Assembly: GCA_021738485.1 (NCBI GenBank)
Contig: JAIPBX010000023.1
Coordinates: 1 to 34,346, forward strand
Direction: 5' to 3'
Origin: Bacteroidales bacterium
Lineage (GTDB): Bacteria; Bacteroidota; Bacteroidia; Bacteroidales; JAIPAH01
DNA length: 34,346 nucleotides
The notes beneath the pieces were generated by a model. That model made no database searches and was not told the origin of the DNA. It saw nothing but the letters and a program-made list of their open reading frames with translations. The position numbers and the translations under genes were made by a program. Below, in pieces: positions 18,289-28,374 of this stretch (positions are counted from its first letter, which is position 1; each line of letters opens with the position of its first letter).

Positions 18289-18328
18289 TATTCAGCAACT
18301 TTTACCTGTAAGCCGAAGTTGCTGAATA
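18289..18328. repeat. 13-bp perfect inverted repeat between convergent genes
   Basis: TATTCAGCAACTT (18289-18301) / AAGTTGCTGAATA (18316-18328), 14-nt loop, located directly at the convergent 3' ends. Confidence 0.75.
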
Positions 18329-19132
18329 TCATTGCTTTTTCCTACCGGGCCTGAACTCGCAAGTCTTGCCTGTAAAAGCGCTGATAATGGCACACAGTTC
18401 ATCGGGAGCTTCAGCATGAATCCAATGACTAGTTCCGGCAACCGTTTCTATTTCCGCTTCGGGGAAGTGACGGTATATTTTGTCAAAGTCCGCATCAAGC
18501 ACATAATCGGATTTTTCGCCTCTCACAAAAAGCGTGGGTTTCTCATAGCGGTTGAAATGTTCAACCCCCTCAAAAATGTTTTCAAGATTATCATAAATCG
18601 CCTGAAGATTTAAACGCCATTTAAACGTGTTTTTACCTTCCCTTGTAAGATTTTTCATGATAAACTGCCGTATGGGCTTGCTGCTAATTCCTTTCTGCAA
18701 TTGCTTATCCACATCTTCCCGGGTAGTCACCTCTGAAAAATCCACCGCCTGCATAGTTTCAATCATCTGCTGATGCCCGTGCTGAGGTGGATATTTCCTC
18801 AGGCTAATGTCAACTACCATCAGGCTGTTCACCCTTTCAGGATATTCTAAAGCAAAATACATCGCCACTTTCCCGCCCATGGAGTGACCTATGATAATTG
18901 GATTTTCCAGTTGATGATCTTCTATAAACTCATTCAGATCATCCATCATAGCTACATAATTAAAAGTATCGCTATGAGGGGATTGACCATGATTTCGCAT
19001 ATCCGGAATATAAACCGAAAACTGTTCGGCAATTTTCCGGGCTATGGTCACCCAGTTATCCGAAACACCAAAAATCCCGTGAAGAATAATTACAGGTTGT
19101 CCCTCGCCGAAATGTCTGTAAAATAATTTCAT
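18329..19132 (-). CDS. Alpha/beta-fold hydrolase (YbfF-like esterase)
   Basis: VIILHGIFGVSDNWVTIAR, MRNHGQSPHSDTFNYVAMMDDL, IIGHSMGGKVAMYFAL nucleophile elbow, TSHWIHAEAPDEL. Confidence 0.9.
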   Translation of the reverse strand: MKLFYRHFGEGQPVIILHGIFGVSDNWVTIARKIAEQFSVYIPDMRNHGQSPHSDTFNYVAMMDDLNEFIEDHQLENPIIIGHSMGGKVAMYFALEYPERVNSLMVVDISLRKYPPQHGHQQMIETMQAVDFSEVTTREDVDKQLQKGISSKPIRQFIMKNLTREGKNTFKWRLNLQAIYDNLENIFEGVEHFNRYEKPTLFVRGEKSDYVLDADFDKIYRHFPEAEIETVAGTSHWIHAEAPDELCAIISAFTGKTCEFRPGRKKQ

Positions 19133-19173
19133 GAGAATAATCCTTTCCGTTTATAATCCATTAATAAGCCTGG

Positions 19174-19902
19174 CTATTTTTTGGATGCTTCCCTGATTTC
19201 CTTCAGGTATAGCTGTATGGTTTTCTCCAATCCATAATAAAGGGCATCACTGATTAATGCATGGCCGATAGAAACTTCCAGAAGATGCGGTATGTTAGCC
19301 ACGAAATAACGCAGATTCCCCAGATCCAGGTCATGACCGGCATTAACCCCCAATCCAGCCTCATGTGCTGCTTTTGCGGCTTCAATAAAAGGAGCTATGG
19401 CTTCTTCCTTATCCTGGTGAAAATCCCGTGCAAAAGGCTCGGTATATAATTCCACCCGATCAACACCGATTTTGGCGGCATTTTTAATCATTTTTTCATC
19501 TGTATCGATGAAAATAGAAGTTCGAATTCCGTTCTGCTTTAATTCCTGGTATACCTCTTTGAGTAATGATTCATTCTCAATGGTATCCCACCCATGGTTA
19601 GAGGTCAGGGCGTGAGGAGGATCGGGAACCAAAGTCACCTGGGCCGGTCTGACCTCAGTCACAAGTTGCAGAAAACTAATCCCGGGATACCCTTCGATAT
19701 TAAACTCTCTGGATAAGATTGGTTTTAATTGCCGCACATCTTCATAGCGTATATGTCGCTCATCAGGACGCGGGTGTACTGTAATTCCTTCAGCACCATA
19801 CTCTTCACATTTCAAAGCTGCTTTTTCCACATCCGGTATATTTCCGCCGCGAGCATTTCTGATAGTAGCAATTTTGTTAATGTTAACGCTTAAACGTGTC
19901 AT
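19174..19902 (-). CDS. pdxJ: Pyridoxine 5'-phosphate synthase
   Basis: [93 protein letters not shown]. Confidence 0.96.
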   Translation of the reverse strand: MTRLSVNINKIATIRNARGGNIPDVEKAALKCEEYGAEGITVHPRPDERHIRYEDVRQLKPILSREFNIEGYPGISFLQLVTEVRPAQVTLVPDPPHALTSNHGWDTIENESLLKEVYQELKQNGIRTSIFIDTDEKMIKNAAKIGVDRVELYTEPFARDFHQDKEEAIAPFIEAAKAAHEAGLGVNAGHDLDLGNLRYFVANIPHLLEVSIGHALISDALYYGLEKTIQLYLKEIREASKK

Positions 19903-19918
19903 GTGGTCAAATATTTAA

Positions 19919-21394
19919 TTAATAGGCTTTCGCAAATATTACGCGGCGTTCCGAAGGTTTACCCGTATAGATGCATTTCCCCTCTTCCTTTTTATCATCA
20001 AGCGGCAGAGCTCTGATAGTAGCTTTGGTTTCTTCTTTAATGGCCTGCTCGGTTTCTGCTGTGCCATCCCAGTGAGCATAAACAAATCCCCCTTTGTTGT
20101 TTACCACATCTTTAAATTCCTCCCATGTATCTGCGGTATGGGTATTTTCATTGCGAAAATCCAGCGCTTTTTGATAAAGATTGCTTTGCACGCTTTCCAG
20201 CAAATGTTTTACCTTGTTGGTGATATCGGCCAGTTGGTAAGCCTCTTTTTCCAATGTATCCCTGCGGGCTACCTCTACAGTTTGGTTATCCAAATCCCTG
20301 GGGCCAATAGCCAGCCGTACGGGAACACCCTTGTATTCCCACTCTGAAAATTTAAAGCCGGGTTTCTGTGTGTCGCGATTATCATATTTTACCGCGATGT
20401 CCTGATCCTGCATTTCCTTTTTAATGCGGTTAGCAACTTCGGAGACTCGGTTAAACTGTTCTTCATTTTTATATATTGGAACAATAACTACCTGTATAGG
20501 AGCCAGCTTAGGAGGAATCACCAACCCATTGTCATCCGAGTGTGCCATTATCAGGGCTCCCATTAATCGCGTAGATACGCCCCATGAAGTAGCCCAGACA
20601 TACTCTCGCTTATTATCTTTACTCAAGTACTTGACATCAAAAGCTTTGGCAAAATTCTGTCCCAAAAAATGCGATGTTCCTGCCTGAAGGGCTCGGGCAT
20701 CCTGCATCAGCGCTTCTATACAATATGTCTCCACGGCACCCGCAAAACGCTCATTCGGAGATTTAGTTCCCTGAATAACCGGTATCGCCATCCAGTTCTC
20801 CACAAAATCCGTGTATACATTAAGCATGGTTTTTGTCTCCTCCAGCGCCTCTTCTTTGGTGGCATGAGCCGTATGACCTTCCTGCCACAGAAACTCTGCG
20901 GTTCTTAGAAAAAGACGTGTTCTCATCTCCCATCTTACAACATTGGCCCATTGATTCACAAGGATAGGTAAATCACGATAAGATTGTACCCAATTGCGAT
21001 AGGTGTCCCAAATAATTGTTTCAGAAGTCGGGCGGACTATGAGCTCTTCTTCAAGCCTTGCATTCTCATCGGCAACAAGATCTTTTCCATCTTCACTCTC
21101 TTTAAGCCTGTAGTGCGTTACAACAGCGCATTCTTTAGCAAAACCTTCCACGTGATCGGCTTCTTTATTGAAAAATGACTTGGGAATAAATAAAGGGAAA
21201 TAAGCATTGGAATGCCCTGTATCTTTGAACTTCTTATCTAAAACTCTTTGCATTTCCTCCCATATGGAATATCCGTAAGGTTTGATGACCATGCATCCTC
21301 TTACGGCTGAATACTCGGCTAAATCGGCATTTATTACAATATCGTTATACCATTGCGAGTAATTCTCTTTACGCGTAGCAAATTTTTTCGCCAT
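19919..21394 (-). CDS. proS: Prolyl-tRNA synthetase (archaeal/eukaryote-like type)
   Basis: [78 protein letters not shown], ends ...KAY. Confidence 0.96.
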   Translation of the reverse strand: MAKKFATRKENYSQWYNDIVINADLAEYSAVRGCMVIKPYGYSIWEEMQRVLDKKFKDTGHSNAYFPLFIPKSFFNKEADHVEGFAKECAVVTHYRLKESEDGKDLVADENARLEEELIVRPTSETIIWDTYRNWVQSYRDLPILVNQWANVVRWEMRTRLFLRTAEFLWQEGHTAHATKEEALEETKTMLNVYTDFVENWMAIPVIQGTKSPNERFAGAVETYCIEALMQDARALQAGTSHFLGQNFAKAFDVKYLSKDNKREYVWATSWGVSTRLMGALIMAHSDDNGLVIPPKLAPIQVVIVPIYKNEEQFNRVSEVANRIKKEMQDQDIAVKYDNRDTQKPGFKFSEWEYKGVPVRLAIGPRDLDNQTVEVARRDTLEKEAYQLADITNKVKHLLESVQSNLYQKALDFRNENTHTADTWEEFKDVVNNKGGFVYAHWDGTAETEQAIKEETKATIRALPLDDKKEEGKCIYTGKPSERRVIFAKAY

Positions 21395-21519
21395 ATTTAT
21401 ACTGTTGGTATAGTATTTGCTTTTTTATTCAAAATTCGTTTGGTTACAAAAATAACAAAATAATAAGAACCAAAAATTGAATTACATTTGTAGTATAATA
21501 AAGGCAAGGAGGATATATC

Positions 21520-23127
21520 ATGAGACTTAAAGGTTTTTTAACAATAATGTTGGCATCATTTTTACTTATGGGGTGCAGTACATCATATCAAACAAGTACG
21601 TTACCCAATGATGATGCTTATTACGATCCTTTCACACCCGGCCGGCAGGTTGAAAAGCAAGCTACAGCAGCTAAAGGAGAGCAAGCTGATATGCAGGAAG
21701 AAAATGCAAAGGTAGCTGATGCAAAATCGGGCATGAAGGAAGTTTCACCGGACAGTAGCCAGGTAGCTTCGGGATCGGCATACGACGATTATTACAACTA
21801 CGAATACACTTCACGAATTCGACGCTTTCATACTGATTATTACTTCGATAGTTATTACCACGATTATTATACCAACTCTTATTGGTACAGCCATAATCCG
21901 CATGCTTTCGGGACAAGCATTTACGTAGGATATAACCACTTTGGTCCTCATTACAGAAACCCATGGTATTATGGTTCAGCAAGCTGGTATGGATACGGTG
22001 GCTACTGGGGTTCTTCATGGTGGGGATATAACAATTGGTATGGATATAATCCCTATAATTACTATGGCTATGGATATGGCTATCCCGGTTACGGCGGATT
22101 ATACAGCTATAACCTCGGATACAGTAGCGGTTACATGGCAGGCCTTTACAGCGGAGGATATTATAGTGGTGTATACAATAATCCTTACGATGTCAATTCC
22201 AGTTACTATTACGGAAAAAGAGATGATCGCGGAGGAGGTGCCGGCTTAGGCTCAACAGATTCGAGGGGAAGAAGAGATCTTTCATCCGGAGCACGTAAAA
22301 AGGCTGATAATAAGAATGAGCAAGTTCAACAAGCCGCTCAAAGGAGTGAAAGAGCCAGAGCCGCTCAGAAAGATAACAACCGGGCTGAAAAAGGTCAGCG
22401 AACAAGAGTTGCTGAGGAGCGGCAAAATGCTAATCGACAAGAGAGGGCAGAGCGATCAAACCGATCACAAACTGCCGAAAATCGCCGGGATACACAAATT
22501 GAAAGGTCTCAACAAGCTTCGCCGGAAAACCGCCAGCGGGCTCAAAACAATGCACAAAGAGAATTTCAAAAGCCTGCGAACAATCGACAGCAAAACGAAG
22601 GCAGCAGCAAGCGATATTCATCGGCTCGTAGCTCAGAAAGGAATTATGTGCGGCCTTCGGAGCGTAGTGGTGACAACCTTAATAAACCGAAACGCTATCA
22701 AACTCCGAATTATGCAAAACCACGTTCCAGCAGGGAATACAGCAGTCCTGGTACACGAAGCACCTATCAGAGGACTTCTCCTTCCAGAAAGAACCAGAGT
22801 ATAAATCGTAGCGGGTCCAATACCAAACGGTATAACAGACCTTCAAGTCGCTCCTACGACAACAATCGCTCACGATCCTCTTCCAGGGATTATAACCGGT
22901 CATCAAGGAGTTCAGGAAATGATCGCTCCTATAACCGTTCAAGCAGTTCCTCTTCAAGAAATTACAACAGGAGTAGCAGCTCCTCGCGAAGCAGGGGATC
23001 ATCAAGTAGTTCAAGCGGACGAAGCATTAATCGATCAAGCAGTTCGTCGAGCAGTAGCTCATCAAGCGGCCGTTCAGGAAGCAGTTCCGGTAGTAGCCGT
23101 TCACGCGGTGGCGGAGGTAGAAAGTAA
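21520..23127 (+). CDS. Lipoprotein with Tyr/Gly/Trp-rich middle and Ser/Arg-rich low-complexity C-terminus
   Basis: Lipobox LLMGC; WYGYGGYWGSSWWGYNNWYGYNPYNYYGYGYGY region; Arg/Gln/Asn-rich linker; extended SSSSRSRGSSS tail. TACATTTG (21483-21490) may be the -7 element. Confidence 0.8.
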   Translation: MRLKGFLTIMLASFLLMGCSTSYQTSTLPNDDAYYDPFTPGRQVEKQATAAKGEQADMQEENAKVADAKSGMKEVSPDSSQVASGSAYDDYYNYEYTSRIRRFHTDYYFDSYYHDYYTNSYWYSHNPHAFGTSIYVGYNHFGPHYRNPWYYGSASWYGYGGYWGSSWWGYNNWYGYNPYNYYGYGYGYPGYGGLYSYNLGYSSGYMAGLYSGGYYSGVYNNPYDVNSSYYYGKRDDRGGGAGLGSTDSRGRRDLSSGARKKADNKNEQVQQAAQRSERARAAQKDNNRAEKGQRTRVAEERQNANRQERAERSNRSQTAENRRDTQIERSQQASPENRQRAQNNAQREFQKPANNRQQNEGSSKRYSSARSSERNYVRPSERSGDNLNKPKRYQTPNYAKPRSSREYSSPGTRSTYQRTSPSRKNQSINRSGSNTKRYNRPSSRSYDNNRSRSSSRDYNRSSRSSGNDRSYNRSSSSSSRNYNRSSSSSRSRGSSSSSSGRSINRSSSSSSSSSSSGRSGSSSGSSRSRGGGGRK

Positions 23128-23147
23128 CTCTTTTTAAAAATCAGATT

Positions 23148-24644
23148 ATGAAGAAGATAGCAATTTTGATAAGTGTCTTACTGACAACGTTTATCACCCA
23201 TGAGGGTTTGGCTCAGTCTGAAACAGACGCCCTTAGGTATTCAAGGTTGTATTTTGGGGGATCAGCCCGTAGTTCAGCAATGGGCGGTGCTTTCGGGGCA
23301 ATAGGGGCCGACATGAGCACCATGAGTACCAACCCCGGGGGAATAGGCTTGTACAGTCATTCCCAGCTCTCTATAAGCCCTGCCCTGAACAAAGGAGAAA
23401 CGGAATCGACTTACCTGGGCACTACGGCAATTGATTCGAGATACGATTTCGGTATGCAAAATATCGGAGCAGTATTTACCTTTACACCGGGAGATGATCA
23501 ATCCGGTTGGAAAAAAATCCAGTTCGGGATAGGTAGCAACCGGTTGAAAAATTTCAATAACCAGTTTCAGGTCCTAGGTAAGAATACGCAAAAGTATGGA
23601 ACCATTATGGAACCCTACTGGAATTATGCTACTAACGGGGGTGGGAGTAATCTTCAACCGAATGCCTTGGAGAGAAATGCCGCTTTTGATGCTTACCTTG
23701 CCTATGAAGCCGATTTGTTGTATGATGCAAATACTGACCAAGAAGGCTATCAATGGGGCTATGATGCCATTTTCGGAGGCGTACAGCAGAATAAAGTCAC
23801 AGAAACCTCAGGGGCGGTCGATGAAGTCTACATCACACTCGGGGGAAATTACAATGATCGCCTGTATCTGGGTGGCACCCTAGGATTTCAGAGCATAGAA
23901 TACAAACAGGAAAGCACTTACAAAGAAAGAGATATTGCCGATACTATTCCTTATTTCAATGCGCTAACAAAATATGACGATCTAAAAACGACAGGCTCCG
24001 GGGTTAATTTAAAGCTTGGAGCCATCTACCGTGCTTTTCAATGGTTGAGGGTGGGCGTTGCTTATCACACACCAACTTTCTACAATAATATGCAGGACGA
24101 ATGGAGCGCACAGATAGAGTCGACATTGGATCTTGGTGATGGCCCTGAATCCAGTTCATCCAGAACATCCAAAGGGCGCTTTGACTATAAATTGAGAACC
24201 CCGTCAAGATGGATATTTAGTGGCGCTTACATTGCCGGTCAATATGGTCTCATTTCCGTCGATTACGAAATTATCGATTATTCCTCCGCCAACCTTGACT
24301 CGGATTCGGATAATTTTTCCACGGCTAATAATGCTATCGACCAGAATTTTCAGCGCCAGCACAACATCAGGGTAGGCACCGAGTGGAGATATAGCAATTA
24401 CTATATCCGCGGAGGATATAGTATGTACGGCTCACCCTCCAACATAAATGCCGATGAATATGGCAGTACGACGTTCACAACGCTGGGATTAGGGTATAAA
24501 ACCAATCATTTTTTCCTGGATGTTGCCTACGTTCACTCCGAAATGAAAGATACGTACTTTATTTATGACGCAAACTATGCCGAGCCGGCAGAAAATAAAT
24601 ATTTTAAGGAGCGTTTTATGACGTCCATTGGATTTACATTTTAA
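23148..24644 (+). CDS. OmpP1/FadL-like outer membrane protein
   Basis: Signal peptide; DALRYSRLYFGGSARSSAMGGAFGAIGADMSTMSTNPGGIGLY; long beta-barrel; ends ...RFMTSIGFTF. Confidence 0.8.
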   Translation: MKKIAILISVLLTTFITHEGLAQSETDALRYSRLYFGGSARSSAMGGAFGAIGADMSTMSTNPGGIGLYSHSQLSISPALNKGETESTYLGTTAIDSRYDFGMQNIGAVFTFTPGDDQSGWKKIQFGIGSNRLKNFNNQFQVLGKNTQKYGTIMEPYWNYATNGGGSNLQPNALERNAAFDAYLAYEADLLYDANTDQEGYQWGYDAIFGGVQQNKVTETSGAVDEVYITLGGNYNDRLYLGGTLGFQSIEYKQESTYKERDIADTIPYFNALTKYDDLKTTGSGVNLKLGAIYRAFQWLRVGVAYHTPTFYNNMQDEWSAQIESTLDLGDGPESSSSRTSKGRFDYKLRTPSRWIFSGAYIAGQYGLISVDYEIIDYSSANLDSDSDNFSTANNAIDQNFQRQHNIRVGTEWRYSNYYIRGGYSMYGSPSNINADEYGSTTFTTLGLGYKTNHFFLDVAYVHSEMKDTYFIYDANYAEPAENKYFKERFMTSIGFTF

Positions 24645-24674
24645 GTCTCAATGATTTTGATAATTGCCGTATTT

Positions 24675-24716
24675 CCGGGGTTTGCCTCTTTTCAGGGCAA
24701 ACCCCGGTCTTTTTTA
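24675..24716 (+). terminator. Rho-independent terminator
   Basis: Perfect 12-bp arms CCGGGGTTTGCC (24675-24686) / GGCAAACCCCGG (24696-24707), then TCTTTTTT. Confidence 0.92.
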
Positions 24717-24728
24717 CTTCAAATCCCA

Positions 24729-26225
24729 TTATTCTGACAACAGTCTTGCTTTTCCCGCTTCGGCCTTTTGATGGATAGATAACTCATATTCAAACCCAGA
24801 TAAATCCAGGCATTTTTCATATTGCTTAAGAGCTTCTCCATAATATCCCTTTTGCTCATAAATATGCCCGCTCATCAGAGCTGCATTAGCCGCAAAATAA
24901 GCCTCCAGGTCTTTTCCTTTAACGAAAGTTTTCTCATAATAAGTCAATGCTGTATCCACTCGCTCCTGCTCATGAAAAACACGGCCCTTACGGTAATACC
25001 ATTCAACTTTTCTTTTAGTGGATTTTCCTGCAGGGTCAAAATTATTAAGTGACTTTAAAGCTTGCTGATAATAGCCCCCGTCAAAAGCAAGACGGGCTTT
25101 GAGAAGATCTGTATCGGGAATTTTATCGCTCTCAGCTTCATTGGCGGCACTTTTATCCGCCCCGATTAAAGCCTCCCCTTTTTGGGTGGCATAATGAATA
25201 TAATTTTTATACCGGGAAACGTCATCATTAATCAGGTAATACCATGCCTTTTTTTGATAAGTAGATTTGATATAATGTCGTCCGGGAAATTTTTCCAGAT
25301 ATTTATCAAAATACTCTATGCATTTTGGAGAATTCTTATACAAATAGGCCAACCCTCTCATGTAATCGAGATAATAAAATGGGTACTGCCCCTGCTCTTT
25401 TTCATAAGCGTTTAAAACCGTCAATGCCTTTTCGTTCTTTCGTTTTTTCTGAAGCAGATTTCCATAGGCAAAGACGAGTAAAGGCTGGTGCTTTAAAATT
25501 CCCTTCCGATGGTATGCCTCATACCGCTGCATAATAGTTTTATCAACCTCTTGTTGAATATTCATATCAATAAAAGAAAGCATAAACAGGGTGGGATATT
25601 CCAGGAAAGCCCATGCTGTATCGCTCTCCGATTTGGCGAGCATGTCAACGATTCGACCCTTTCCTCCTTTAATTGTTCCTTCCAGGTTAAGGAGGTCTGC
25701 CAACCATTCATATTTTTGAGGAATTGTGCCAATCAAAACCTCGATTACCCCCAATCCTGCATGACCGGGAATAAAAGCCGGATGTTTTTGGTAATTTTCT
25801 TTCAGAAGCCTGTAGGCCTTGTTCAATTCTATCGCCGCTCGGAACCTATCTCCCATCTTTCCTCTTATGGGTACCCAACGGAGATAAATTTCTCCTTTCA
25901 TATAGTCTTTATACTTATTAGCCCCGGAAAGGTTATCGATCTTCTCCAGTCGATCTTCTCTTCTCTCAAGGGCGGCCTCGTACAATGCTTCGTCTTCACT
26001 TATAAAAATCTTCAGAAAATCGCGGTAATCCTCCAGAAATTCCACCACCCTGTTTTCAGGGTTCTGACGGCGCTCCTTGTCAAGCATTCGGGCGGCTTGC
26101 TCGAAACGCAATGCAGCTATATCATTAATAGCCTTTTTACATGCCGGAGTGTAGCGCGTTTGGGGATAACCCGCTGTCAAAATTAATAACAACCCGCATA
26201 GTAAAAAGACTTTCCTGATATTCAT
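24729..26225 (-). CDS. Secreted TPR-repeat protein
   Basis: Signal peptide (VFLLCGLLLILTAGYPQ) and helical TPR-like repeats (ARLAFDGGYYQQALKSLNNF..., ALMSGHIYEQKGYYGEALKQYEKCL). Confidence 0.75.
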   Translation of the reverse strand: MNIRKVFLLCGLLLILTAGYPQTRYTPACKKAINDIAALRFEQAARMLDKERRQNPENRVVEFLEDYRDFLKIFISEDEALYEAALERREDRLEKIDNLSGANKYKDYMKGEIYLRWVPIRGKMGDRFRAAIELNKAYRLLKENYQKHPAFIPGHAGLGVIEVLIGTIPQKYEWLADLLNLEGTIKGGKGRIVDMLAKSESDTAWAFLEYPTLFMLSFIDMNIQQEVDKTIMQRYEAYHRKGILKHQPLLVFAYGNLLQKKRKNEKALTVLNAYEKEQGQYPFYYLDYMRGLAYLYKNSPKCIEYFDKYLEKFPGRHYIKSTYQKKAWYYLINDDVSRYKNYIHYATQKGEALIGADKSAANEAESDKIPDTDLLKARLAFDGGYYQQALKSLNNFDPAGKSTKRKVEWYYRKGRVFHEQERVDTALTYYEKTFVKGKDLEAYFAANAALMSGHIYEQKGYYGEALKQYEKCLDLSGFEYELSIHQKAEAGKARLLSE

Positions 26226-26328
26226 AAACGAAAGTTACACAAAAATAAATAACAAACGGGAATAAACTGCTGCAGCGCATAATCTCTTGCAACTGTATAT
26301 TCCCGCCTATGATAATCTTAAGGTAAAA

Positions 26329-27156
26329 CTACTTCTTTTCCAGGTTTTTTTCAGCTTTTTCAGCAATATCATCATCCACCAGAATTCGCCCGCAGAATTC
26401 ACAAACGATAATCTTTTTATGGGTTTTGATATCCAACTGATGCTGCGGGGGAATTTTACTGAAACAGCCTCCACAAGCGTCTCTTTCTATCTTAACCACA
26501 GCCAGGCCATTTCGCGCATTCTCTCTTATTCGGTTGTAAGCATTGAGAAGCCTATCCTCTATCTCCTTATCCAGTTTCCGGGACTTCTCATTCATCTCCT
26601 TTTCCTCTTTTTCAGTCTCGGAGACGATCTCATTCAGCTCTTTCTGCTTTTCCTCGAGGTCTTTCTTGCGCTCATCAAGCTCGGACTTAGCCTTCTCAAC
26701 CTGTTCATTTTTAGCCTTTTTCTTTTCTTCCGCCTCTTTGATACGCTTCTCGGCCAGTTGAATCTCCAGGTTTTGGTATTCCAATTCTTTAGCAATAGAA
26801 TCATATTCGCGATTGTTGCGAACATTCATCTGCTGCTCTTCATATTTTTTAATCAGATCATTGCTTTCTTTAATCTGATTTTGCTTATCCTTGATGTCCT
26901 TGTCAATTTCCTCAATTTCATTCTGAAATTTCTCCACACGCGTCTCCAACCCGGCAATTTCATCCTCAAGATCCTGCACCTCAAGAGGCAGTTCACCTCT
27001 GATAACTTTTATCTTATCAATCTGTGCATCAATTTTCTGCTTCGAGTAAAGGGCTACCAGTTTGTTTTCAATCGAACTTACAACACTCTCCTCATTCTGT
27101 GTTGCCTGGGCTTTCTTATTTTGTTTGACTTTAACTTCATCAGCCTTTTTAGCCAT
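26329..27156 (-). CDS. Coiled-coil protein with C-terminal C4-type zinc ribbon
   Basis: Long Glu/Lys coiled coil followed by ACGGCFSKIPPQHQLDIKTHKKIIVCEFCGRILVDD (zf-RING_7-like). Confidence 0.88.
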   Translation of the reverse strand: MAKKADEVKVKQNKKAQATQNEESVVSSIENKLVALYSKQKIDAQIDKIKVIRGELPLEVQDLEDEIAGLETRVEKFQNEIEEIDKDIKDKQNQIKESNDLIKKYEEQQMNVRNNREYDSIAKELEYQNLEIQLAEKRIKEAEEKKKAKNEQVEKAKSELDERKKDLEEKQKELNEIVSETEKEEKEMNEKSRKLDKEIEDRLLNAYNRIRENARNGLAVVKIERDACGGCFSKIPPQHQLDIKTHKKIIVCEFCGRILVDDDIAEKAEKNLEKK

Positions 27157-27188
27157 AATATCCGCTTTCTTTGTATTAAAAAATCTGT

Positions 27189-28283
27189 TTATAAATAATT
27201 TATCGGATTTGTATCTATTTCAGATAAAGTGGGTGCAAAATTAGGAAATTTTTTGATAATTAACTGATTTAATAAGTCTTTTGTATACTTTTCACTTTCA
27301 TGATGCCCAATATCCACTAAAATAAAATCTTTATCCGCCTCAAAAAACTCATGATACTTCATGTCGGCTGTAATGAACATATCAGCTCCCGCCTTTTTCG
27401 CTTTGTCTATCAAAAAACTTCCGGAGCCTCCGCATACGGCAACTTTTTTTACCTGTTTATCTTTTGAAGTGGAATGTCTGATACACCCTATTCCCAGCTC
27501 CTTCTTTATTTTTTCCAAAAATTTTTCTGCAGCATAGGCTTCTTTCAGTTCCCCAATCATTCCATGACCCACCTTATCAAATTTATTATCCAAAGGATAA
27601 ACGTCATAAGCTACTTCTTCGTATGGATGAGATTCAAAAAGTGCTTTCAGCACTTTATCCTCCAGGTATAGGGGATACACCGTTTCGATTCTTTCCTCCC
27701 GCTCATAATGCAACTGGTTTTTCTCTCCGACAAAGGGATCGGTCCCTTCGCCGGGCTTAAAAGAACCGCGGCCTTCCAGGTTAAAACTGCAACTGTCGTA
27801 TTCGCCAATTTTTCCGGCACCCGCTTCAAAAATAGCTTTTCTGACTTTCTCTGCATAATCGACCGGGCAGAAGGTAGCCAGCTTTTTCAACAGATTCTCT
27901 TTGGGTTCCAATACCTGCTGATTCTGCATTCCTACTTTATCGGCAAGCATTTTGCTCACGCCAAAATCGACACTATCCAGGTTAGTATGCGCCGCATACA
28001 CAGCTATGTCGTTTTTAATGGCTGCCTCTACGGTTCGTTCCACATGATTCTGACCTGTTATCTTCTTCAATCCTTTGAATATAATGGGATGATGAGCAAT
28101 TATTAAATTACAGTTTTTGCGCACAGCTTCTGATACAACCTCCTCGGTAACATCCACTGTCAAAAGCATCCCTTTTAAATCTTTAGCCTCATCTCCCAGT
28201 AAAAGTCCGGAATTATCATAAGACTCCTGAAGCATCAAAGGAACAGTTTGATCCAAATATGACGTAACTTCCTTAATTTTCAT
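27189..28283 (-). CDS. Nif3-like dinuclear metal center protein with internal PII/CutA-like insert
   Basis: PLMLQESYDNSGLLLGD, LIIAHHPIIFKGLKKI, AVYAAHTNLDSVDFGVS, VAVCGGSGSFLIDKAKKAGADMFITADMKYHEFFEA. Confidence 0.93.
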   Translation of the reverse strand: MKIKEVTSYLDQTVPLMLQESYDNSGLLLGDEAKDLKGMLLTVDVTEEVVSEAVRKNCNLIIAHHPIIFKGLKKITGQNHVERTVEAAIKNDIAVYAAHTNLDSVDFGVSKMLADKVGMQNQQVLEPKENLLKKLATFCPVDYAEKVRKAIFEAGAGKIGEYDSCSFNLEGRGSFKPGEGTDPFVGEKNQLHYEREERIETVYPLYLEDKVLKALFESHPYEEVAYDVYPLDNKFDKVGHGMIGELKEAYAAEKFLEKIKKELGIGCIRHSTSKDKQVKKVAVCGGSGSFLIDKAKKAGADMFITADMKYHEFFEADKDFILVDIGHHESEKYTKDLLNQLIIKKFPNFAPTLSEIDTNPINYL

Positions 28284-28374
28284 AACTTAAATCATTTGTT
28301 TCACAAAATTAAGGATAAAATCATGAATAACTTTTAGGAAAATCATAATTAATATTGTAATTTTCCACCATAAT

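Noticed and set aside
22316-22804. 162-aa plus-strand ORF in another frame
   Set aside because: Alternative frame inside the low-complexity lipoprotein; long by composition bias.
22900-23110. Serine-codon repeats resembling a CRISPR or DNA tandem array
   Set aside because: No fixed-length repeat/spacer structure; explained by Ser/Arg codon composition in the lipoprotein tail.
25509-26186. 225-aa plus-strand ORF
   Set aside because: Antisense to the TPR-protein gene, which has a signal peptide and repeat pattern; no motif in this ORF.
26287-27198. 303-aa plus-strand ORF (Phe/Leu/Ile-rich)
   Set aside because: Antisense of the Glu/Lys coiled-coil zinc-ribbon gene; its hydrophobic composition is the expected shadow of GAA/AAA-rich codons.
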